From the NCBI RefSeq assembly GCF_001898805.1, contig NZ_MKVJ01000017.1, positions 102,054-166,053 of the forward strand: 64,000 nucleotides of DNA. The letters run 5' to 3'. How positions within the stretch are numbered: the first letter of the stretch is position 1; each line of letters opens with the position of its first letter. This stretch comes from Leifsonia sp. 71-9. Its GTDB lineage: Bacteria; Actinomycetota; Actinomycetes; Actinomycetales; Microbacteriaceae. The notes below the pieces were generated by a model. The model saw nothing but the letters and a program-made list of their open reading frames with translations. It had not been told where the DNA came from and ran no database searches. Positions 58,626-64,000 of the stretch are shown one piece after another. The translations under genes and the position numbers were made by a program.

Positions 58626-59399
58626 ATGCAGCCCGCATCCGTCACCCCCGGCGCTCGCGGCCGCCGTTCGGCAGGCCGTCGCACGGCCGCGCCCGCTCCG
58701 GCTCCCGCGCGCACGCCGGCTCCCCGCCTGGTGACCAGGATGCCGCTGCGCAACCGCCTGGGCGTCACGCTCGCCCTCGTCGCGCTGGTCGCCGGATTCT
58801 CGATCGTCCCGACGGACGCGGCGCTGGCCGCCACGGTCCTCGCCGCCCCGGTCTCCACCCTCGCGCCGGGCGAGACCCCCGTGGACGGCGGCCCCGCCGA
58901 ACCCGACCAGCGCCTCGCCGTCGACGCGACCATCGCCGCCCCCGTGATCGACCGCGACACGATCGGCGCGACCGACGGCCTCCAGACGCTCGCCAACGTC
59001 GGCACCAACGAGTCGTGGGCCAAGCTCGTCCTGATGTTCGGCGGCTGGCCGCAGACCGACGCCAACGTGACCGTGATGCTGCGCTGGATGCGGCAGGAGA
59101 ACGGGCCGCCGGACTGGTGGAACCGTAACAATCCTCTCAACAACGGCTACGGCTCCGGAGGGGGCGCCGGCCTCGGCAGCTACCCGGACCTCGTGAGCGC
59201 CGCCGAGTACTGCGCCAAGAACCTCCAGCGCGGGTATCCCGGCATCGTCGCGGGGCTGCAGGCCGGCACGAGCGCGGACGCCACCGCGGCCGCCATCTGG
59301 GCGTCGCCGTGGGCGACCAGCCACTACGCGAACGGCGCGCACTGGAGCACCCGGCCCGTCGAGATCGTGCAGGCGCCCGCGTCGGCGTGGGGCCAGTAG
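58626..59399 (+). CDS. secreted protein of unknown function, possibly wall-lytic
   Basis: 257 residues. A long Arg/Pro/Ala-rich cytoplasmic N-terminus, a signal helix at about 45-66 ending TDAALAA, a spacer, then a compact domain at about 130-250: MLRWMRQENGPPDWWNRNNP, LGSYPDLVSAAEYCAKNL and AAIWASPWATSHYANG. The NNPLN and WASPW.TSHY pattern recalls glucosaminidase/lysozyme-like proteins seen in phages and actinobacteria, but I cannot assign a family. Function is inference. Confidence 0.8.
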   Translation: MQPASVTPGARGRRSAGRRTAAPAPAPARTPAPRLVTRMPLRNRLGVTLALVALVAGFSIVPTDAALAATVLAAPVSTLAPGETPVDGGPAEPDQRLAVDATIAAPVIDRDTIGATDGLQTLANVGTNESWAKLVLMFGGWPQTDANVTVMLRWMRQENGPPDWWNRNNPLNNGYGSGGGAGLGSYPDLVSAAEYCAKNLQRGYPGIVAGLQAGTSADATAAAIWASPWATSHYANGAHWSTRPVEIVQAPASAWGQ

Positions 59400-59410
59400 G
59401 TCGCAGCCCG

Positions 59411-59998
59411 ATGATCGCCGCACAGTACGAGATCCCGCTCCCGCGCGACTACGACATGGACATCATCCGCCGTCGCGTCGCGGAGCGCGGCAGCGCGCTG
59501 GACGATCGCGCCGGCCTCGGCCTCAAGGCGTACCTGATCCGGGATGTCGCCGACGGGGCGCCCCGCAACGCGTACGCCCCCTTCTACCTCTGGCGCGACC
59601 CCGCCGCCCTGGCCGCCTTCCACTGGGAAGGGCAGGGATTCTCCGGCATCGTGGGCGACTTCGGCCGGCCTCCGGTGCGCACGTGGATCGGCGGCGGCTT
59701 CTCCCGCGGAGCCGACTTCGCCGCCGCACCCGGCTATGCCGTCCGGCGCCTCCGCCCGTTGCCCGCCGACGTCGACCCCGTCCACGTCGCGGCCGCTCTC
59801 CGTGCGGACGAGGACGTGTCGGCAGCGGCGGGTGTGCACTCGCGCGCGTGGGGCATCGACCCGACCGTCTGGCAGTCGGTCGAGTTCACCCTGCTCTCCC
59901 GGCGCCCCGACGCGGATCCCGGGCCGGACGCCACGGTCTACCGTGTGCTGCACCTGTCCGCCCCGGAGATCGAGCACCTTCGCCCTAGCTCTTCCTGA
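59411..59998 (+). CDS. DUF4865 family protein
   Basis: 195 residues, cytoplasmic. The opening MIAAQYEIPLPRDYDMDIIRRRV and the block YAPFYLWRDPAALAAFHWEG are characteristic of DUF4865, a family related to ABM/ferredoxin-like monooxygenase folds and often linked to LysR-type regulation of quinone or stress genes. No ribosome binding site is evident. Its last 14 bases overlap the 3' end of the converging PHP gene. Function unknown. Confidence 0.82.
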   Translation: MIAAQYEIPLPRDYDMDIIRRRVAERGSALDDRAGLGLKAYLIRDVADGAPRNAYAPFYLWRDPAALAAFHWEGQGFSGIVGDFGRPPVRTWIGGGFSRGADFAAAPGYAVRRLRPLPADVDPVHVAAALRADEDVSAAAGVHSRAWGIDPTVWQSVEFTLLSRRPDADPGPDATVYRVLHLSAPEIEHLRPSSS

Positions 59999-60995
59999 GC
60001 CAGTCGCGCAGCCGCTCCAGCGGCCAGGTGGTGACGATCCGGTCGGCGGGCACGCCGTTGGCGGCCGCGCGTGCGGCGCCGTAGGAGAGGAAGTCGAGCT
60101 GGCCGGGCGCGTGCGCGTCCGTGTCGATCGAGAAGAGGCAGCCGGCGTCGAGGGCGAGCCGGATGAGGTCGTCGGGCGGGTCCTGCCGTTCCGGACGCGA
60201 GTTGATCTCGACCGCCACCTGGTTCTCCGCGCACGCGGCGAACACGGCCTCCGCGTCGAACTCCGACGGCGGCCGGGTGCCGCGGGAACCCTGCACCAGC
60301 CGTCCGGTGCAGTGGCCGAGCACGTTCGTCTGCGGCGAGCGGATGCCGCCCAGCATCCGCGCGGTCATGGTGCGGCGGTCGGCGCGCAGCTTGGAGTGGA
60401 CGCTCGCGACGACGACGTCGAGCCGGTCGAGCAGCTCCGGCGTCTGGTCGAGCGCGCCGTCCTCCAGGATGTCGACCTCGATGCCGGTGAGGAGGGTCAC
60501 CGACCCCGTGTCGAGGGCGGCGATGGCCTCCAGCTGCTCGGTGAGGCGCTCGGGACTCAGCCCGTTCGCGACGGTCAGGTTGGGGGAGTGGTCGGTGATC
60601 GCCTGGTACTCGCGGTCGAGCAGCGCCGCGGCGGCCGCCATCGCCTCGATCGGCGTCGTGCCGTCCGACCACTCGGTGTGGGCGTGGAGGTCGCCCCGCA
60701 GCTGCGCGCGGAGCTCGGCGCCCGCGGCATCCAGCGGCTCCGTGTTCTTCGCGCGCAGGTCGGCCAGGTAGTCGGGCACCTCGCCGGCGACGGCCTGCGA
60801 GATCACCTGGAACGTGCGGTCGCCGATGCCCTTGGTGCGCTTGAGTCGGCCGTCGGCGACGCGGTCGGCGAGCTCGCCCGGGTCCAGCGGGGCGATGATC
60901 GCCGCGGCCGTTCGAAACGCCTTGACCTTGAAACTGGGGGCCAGGTCGCGCTCCAGCCAGAAGGCGATCTCGGTGAGGGCGTCGACGGCATCCAT
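59985..60995 (-). CDS. PHP-domain protein (PolX-like C-terminal type)
   Basis: 336 residues. An N-terminal helix-hairpin-helix-like part (about 5-75, with LKRTKGIGDRTFQVI) precedes a PHP metallo-hydrolase domain: DLHAHTEWSDGTTPIEAM (about 101-118), ITDHSPN, LTGIEVDIL, SVHSKL, LGHCTGR, EINSRPERQD and SIDTDAHAPGQLDFL. All metal-binding motifs are present. Lacks the polymerase domain of full PolX. Likely a phosphoesterase acting on nucleic acid or a phosphate ester. ATG chosen with GGGAGCATGGG upstream. Confidence 0.88.
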   Translation of the reverse strand: MDAVDALTEIAFWLERDLAPSFKVKAFRTAAAIIAPLDPGELADRVADGRLKRTKGIGDRTFQVISQAVAGEVPDYLADLRAKNTEPLDAAGAELRAQLRGDLHAHTEWSDGTTPIEAMAAAAALLDREYQAITDHSPNLTVANGLSPERLTEQLEAIAALDTGSVTLLTGIEVDILEDGALDQTPELLDRLDVVVASVHSKLRADRRTMTARMLGGIRSPQTNVLGHCTGRLVQGSRGTRPPSEFDAEAVFAACAENQVAVEINSRPERQDPPDDLIRLALDAGCLFSIDTDAHAPGQLDFLSYGAARAAANGVPADRIVTTWPLERLRDWLRKS

Positions 60996-61034
60996 GCGCC
61001 CATGCTCCCACCGAGGGGTGTCGGTCGTCACCGG

Positions 61035-61040
61035 TACCGT
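61035..61040 (+). promoter_or_regulatory. -10 box TACCGT of the RibD-like reductase (leaderless)
   Basis: Six bases before the ATG. Confidence 0.5.
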
Positions 61041-61046
61041 CGCCAC

Positions 61047-61604
61047 ATGGGAAAGATCGTCTTCGACACCGCCACGTCCATCAACGGCTGGATCGCCGAC
61101 GAGCAGAACTCGCTGGCCTGGCTCTTCGCGGTCCCGGGCGGGGACGAGCCCGCCGAGGGCCTCCTACCGGACGACGCCGCCGTCATGGTCGAGGGGTCGA
61201 CCACGTACGAATGGGTCCTCGCCGAGTCCGACATCCTCGCGCATCCCGAGCGGTGGCACGAGTTCCACGGCGACCGGCCGACGTTCGTGTTCACGCACCG
61301 CGAGCTGCCGGTGCCCGAAGGCGCGGACATCCGCTTCGTCTCGGGCTCCGTCGCGGACGCGCTGCCCACCATCCGCGAGGCCGCGGGCGACGGCGACATC
61401 TGGGTGGTCGGCGGCGGCGAACTGGCCGGGCAGTTCCTCGACGCGGGAGCCCTCGACGAGCTCGCGATCTCGGTCGCGCCCGTCGCGCTCACCGGCGGCG
61501 CCCCGCTCTTCCCACGCCGCATCGAGTCCGACCGGCTGACGCTCGAGTCGGCGGAGGCGATCGGGCAGTTCGCGCGGCTGCGGTACAGCGTGCGGAGCGC
61601 ATAA
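61047..61604 (+). CDS. dihydrofolate reductase / RibD C-terminal domain protein
   Basis: NADPH-dependent reductase fold, 185 residues. Start IVFDTATSINGWIADEQN matches the usual opening of the family; GSTTYEWVL near 51 and the NADPH glycine loop IWVVGGGELAGQFLDAGALDEL near 115-136 are clear; it ends in a beta-strand typical of YyaP/YwjB-like proteins. Stand-alone members are of uncertain substrate; riboflavin or folate roles are not implied by context. Confidence 0.88.
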   Translation: MGKIVFDTATSINGWIADEQNSLAWLFAVPGGDEPAEGLLPDDAAVMVEGSTTYEWVLAESDILAHPERWHEFHGDRPTFVFTHRELPVPEGADIRFVSGSVADALPTIREAAGDGDIWVVGGGELAGQFLDAGALDELAISVAPVALTGGAPLFPRRIESDRLTLESAEAIGQFARLRYSVRSA

Positions 61605-61618
61605 GGGACGCGCGCGTT

Positions 61619-61646
61619 TTTATGAGCTGAGCCCGGAGCTCATAAA
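61619..61646. terminator. AT-rich terminator hairpin
   Basis: TTTATGAGCT pairs perfectly with AGCTCATAAA around an eight-base loop, 14 bases after the reductase stop. An unusual AU-rich stem in this GC-rich genome. Confidence 0.65.
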
Positions 61647-61706
61647 TCGACCGCTCCCGGTTACGCAGCGTTGCGCGCATCCCGGCGTCCCGCGCGGCCG
61701 CTCGGC

Positions 61707-61712
61707 TAGCGT
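61707..61712 (+). promoter_or_regulatory. -10 box TAGCGT of acs (leaderless)
   Basis: Six bases before the GTG start of acetyl-CoA synthetase. Confidence 0.55.
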
Positions 61713-61718
61713 CGGAGC

Positions 61719-63713
61719 GTGAGTGCGCCCATCGAGACCCTCGGCCGTGAGAGCCGTCTCTACGAGCCGTCCGCCGCGTTCGCCGGGCAGGCGAACGTCG
61801 ACGCGAGCGTCTTCGTCGACGCGGCCGATCCGGTGGCGTTCTGGGAGCGGCAGGCCGCGCGGCTCGACTGGGCGGAGCCGTGGCACACCGCGCACACCTG
61901 GGAGCCGGCGACCCGTGAGGCGGACGGTGCGTTGAGCATCCCGCGTGCCGAGTGGTTCGCCGGCGGACGCCTCAACGCCGCGGTGAACTGCGTCGACCGG
62001 CACGTCGACGCCGGCAACGGTGACCGCGTTGCGCTGCACTTCGAGGGCGAGCCGGGCGACACCGAGACGATCACCTACGCCGAGCTGCAGCGCCGCGTCG
62101 CGCAGGCGGCGAACGCGCTCACCGCGCTCGGGATCGGGAAGGGCGACCGCGTCGTCGTGTACCTGCCCGTCATCCCCGAGACCGTCGTCATCACGCTCGC
62201 GATCGCGCGCGTGGGCGCCATCCACTCGCTCGTCTTCGGTGGCTTCTCGGCCGAGGCGCTGCGGTTCCGCGTGGAGGACACCGGCGCGAAGCTCCTGGTC
62301 ACCTCGGACGGGCAGTTCCGCCGCGGCACCGCGGTGCCGGTGAAGGAGAACGCGGACGCTGCCGTCGCGGGCGACAACGCGATCGAGCACGTGCTCGTCG
62401 TGCGCCGCACCGGGGACCTCACCCCGGACATCCCGTGGACCGCGGGACGCGACATGTGGTGGCACGACGTCGTCGGCACCGCCTCCGACGTGCACGACCC
62501 TGAGTTCTTCGACGCCGAGACCCCGCTCTTCATCATCTACACCTCCGGCACGACAGGCCGGCCGAAGGGCGTCGTCCACACGACCGGCGGCTATCTGACG
62601 CAGGCGTCGTGGAGCCACTGGGCGCTCTTCGACGCGAAGGAGTCGGACGTCTACTGGTGCACGGCCGACCTCGCCTGGGTCACCGCGCACACCTACGTGC
62701 TCTACGGTCCGCTCTCCAACGGCACGACCTCCGTGATCTACGAGGGCACGCCGAACACGCCGACGACCGGCCGCCACTTCGAGATCATCGAGCGCTACGG
62801 CGTGACGACGTACTACACGGCGCCGACGCTGATCCGGACCTTCATGACCTGGTTCCCGGAGGGCCTCGGCGACCGTTGGGACCTCAGCAGCATCCGCCTG
62901 CTCGGAACGGTCGGGGAGGCGATCAACCCGGAGGCGTGGGTGTGGTTCCGCGAGCAGATCGGCGGAGGCCACGCCCCGGTGGTCGACACCTGGTGGCAGT
63001 CGGAGTCCGGCGCCGCCATCGTCGCGCCGCTGCCCGGTGTGACCGCGCTCAAGCCGGGGTCGGCGACGGTCGCCGTCCCGGGAGTGACGGTGCGCGTCGT
63101 CGACGAGCGCGGCGACGACGTGCCCCGCGGTTCGGGCGGCTCGATCGTGATCGACGGCACCTGGCCTTCGATGTCGCGCACCGTGTGGGGCGACCCCGAG
63201 CGGTACCGCGACTCGTACTGGGCGCCGTACGCCGACCGCGGCTACTTCCTCGCCGGCGACGGCGCGGCGGTGGATGCGGACGGCTACATCTGGCTGCTCG
63301 GCCGCCTCGACGACGTCATCAACGTCTCGGGCCACCGCCTCTCGACGATCGAGATCGAGTCGGCGCTGGTCGCCCATCCCGCCGTCTCCGAGGCCGCGGT
63401 CGTCGGCGTCGGGGACGAGACGACGGGGCAGGCGGTCGCGGCGTTCGTCGTGCCGTCGGGAGGCGCACCGACCGAGGCCGAACTCCGCGACCAGGTGACC
63501 CGCGAGATCGGCGCGATCGCCAAACCGCGCCACATCGTCCTCGTCGACGACCTCCCCAAGACCCGCTCGGGCAAGATCATGCGCCGCCTCCTGGTCGACA
63601 TCTTCGACGGCCGCCCCCTCGGCGACACCACCTCCCTGCAGGACGAAACCGTCCCCGCCCGCATCGTGGAGGCCGTGCGCCCGCCCACCGCCGCCCCGGT
63701 CCCGACCACCTGA
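61719..63713 (+). CDS. acs: acetyl-CoA synthetase
   Basis: Converts acetate, ATP and CoA to acetyl-CoA. 664 residues, the standard length. Motifs: FIIYTSGTTGRPKGVVHTTG near 270-289, TWWQSESG near 427 (the Trp that limits the pocket to acetate or propionate), and the C-terminal lysine in LPKTRSGKIMRRLL near 620, the usual acetylation site. GTG start, leaderless. No regulator or acetate permease beside it in the window. Confidence 0.95.
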   Translation: MSAPIETLGRESRLYEPSAAFAGQANVDASVFVDAADPVAFWERQAARLDWAEPWHTAHTWEPATREADGALSIPRAEWFAGGRLNAAVNCVDRHVDAGNGDRVALHFEGEPGDTETITYAELQRRVAQAANALTALGIGKGDRVVVYLPVIPETVVITLAIARVGAIHSLVFGGFSAEALRFRVEDTGAKLLVTSDGQFRRGTAVPVKENADAAVAGDNAIEHVLVVRRTGDLTPDIPWTAGRDMWWHDVVGTASDVHDPEFFDAETPLFIIYTSGTTGRPKGVVHTTGGYLTQASWSHWALFDAKESDVYWCTADLAWVTAHTYVLYGPLSNGTTSVIYEGTPNTPTTGRHFEIIERYGVTTYYTAPTLIRTFMTWFPEGLGDRWDLSSIRLLGTVGEAINPEAWVWFREQIGGGHAPVVDTWWQSESGAAIVAPLPGVTALKPGSATVAVPGVTVRVVDERGDDVPRGSGGSIVIDGTWPSMSRTVWGDPERYRDSYWAPYADRGYFLAGDGAAVDADGYIWLLGRLDDVINVSGHRLSTIEIESALVAHPAVSEAAVVGVGDETTGQAVAAFVVPSGGAPTEAELRDQVTREIGAIAKPRHIVLVDDLPKTRSGKIMRRLLVDIFDGRPLGDTTSLQDETVPARIVEAVRPPTAAPVPTT

Positions 63714-63738
63714 GGCGCCTCCGCCACCCTCACCGCAC

Positions 63739-64000
63739 CTCCGGAGAATTCCGGCCCCGCACCCCGAATCACCGTACGAACGGCGAGCTGAGCGGCGCGT
63801 CGTGACGTGGCTCCGGAGTTCCGGCGGCAACGTCCCGCCGCCCGCCATCCGCCATCTGCGCGACCGGGCGCCGGAGTTCCGGCGTCGATCGCGGCCACGC
63901 CGCTCAGCTCGCCGGAACTCCGGCACCGACCGCCGCCACGCCGCTCAGCGCGCCGGAACTCCGGCATCGACCGCCGCCTCACCGATCGGCTCGCCGGAGT
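63739..64000. repeat. palindrome-rich tandem array, 41-bp period
   Basis: The palindromic core GCCGGA-RY-TCCGGC occurs at 63870, 63911 and 63952 and starts again at 63993 where the window ends: spacing is exactly 41 each time. Between the cores is a conserved 27-base stretch (GACCGCCGCCACGCCGCTCA in two units). Two more isolated cores, CTCCGGAGAATTCCGG at 63739 and GCTCCGGAGTTCCGGC at 63810, precede the array. Non-coding; starts 25 bases after the acs stop. Confidence 0.85.

Noticed and set aside
63870..64000. CRISPR-like array (palindromic units at constant spacing)
   Set aside because: The 27-base segments between cores are homologous to one another, the core is only 14 bases, and there is no cas gene in the window; it is a plain tandem repeat.

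Overview
The window is GC-rich chromosomal DNA (visibly about 70% G+C, with G or C at most third codon positions) from an actinobacterium. The gene set (NlpC/P60 and L,D-transpeptidase wall enzymes, LAxTG surface anchor, DtxR-type iron box, ROK-controlled sugar ABC operon, many leaderless promoters) fits a soil or plant-associated member of Microbacteriaceae such as a Leifsonia relative. The family-level placement is inference. I annotate 59 protein-coding genes, one gene remnant, no RNA genes, no insertion sequence and no CRISPR array. The genes are ordinary-looking and mostly accessory.

Layout. 1-5.8 kb: a translationally coupled operon of two ABC sugar permeases, a GH95 alpha-L-fucosidase and a solute-binding lipoprotein, closed by a terminator, then a ROK regulator. 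7.0-12.2 kb: nucleoside salvage, with a GntR-ribokinase pair divergent from MFS transporter, nucleoside hydrolase and adenosine deaminase genes; a palindromic site lies between. 12.3-17.1 kb: an ECF sigma factor with an unusual membrane partner, a hydrolase, an acyl-CoA ligase and a tyrosine phosphatase. 17.3-19.8 kb: a coupled UbiA prenyltransferase, soluble histidine kinase and NarL-type response regulator. 19.9-25.2 kb: methyltransferase, secreted and envelope proteins, and two copies of a 64-bp repeat. 25.3-30.3 kb: GntR plus CynX-type exporter, AraC and LysR regulators, and a beta-hydroxyacid dehydrogenase. 30.4-36.7 kb: a 1162-residue sortase-anchored hydrolase, a secreted Ig-like protein, an L,D-transpeptidase, and a lower-GC island with an orphan gene and a decayed paralogue.

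36.8-45.5 kb: a MarR-MATE drug export operon with a clear promoter and operator, a hydrolase, a flavin monooxygenase pair with an APC permease (possibly sulfur scavenging), an iron-regulated siderophore-interacting protein, and a thiolase. 45.6-48.9 kb: an isolated cytochrome oxidase subunit I gene coupled to a tiny membrane protein and a VKOR-family thiol oxidase, divergent from a cysteine-rich helix-turn-helix regulator. 48.9-56.2 kb: a HAD phosphatase, a TetR-MMPL exporter pair, a TetR-EmrB exporter pair and a MarR regulator. 56.3-63.7 kb: envelope proteins, a DUF4865 protein, a PHP-domain protein, a reductase and acetyl-CoA synthetase. The last 190 bases are a tandem array with a 41-bp period that runs out of the window.

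Two window-wide patterns stand out. At least fourteen genes have a TANNNT -10 box placed 5-9 bases before the start codon and no ribosome binding site, which indicates leaderless transcription. Many gene ends carry strong hairpins, some of which belong to small dispersed repeat families. The candidates most worth following are the oxidase/VKOR/cysteine-regulator locus, the UbiA-kinase-regulator operon, the lower-GC island, and the terminal repeat array.
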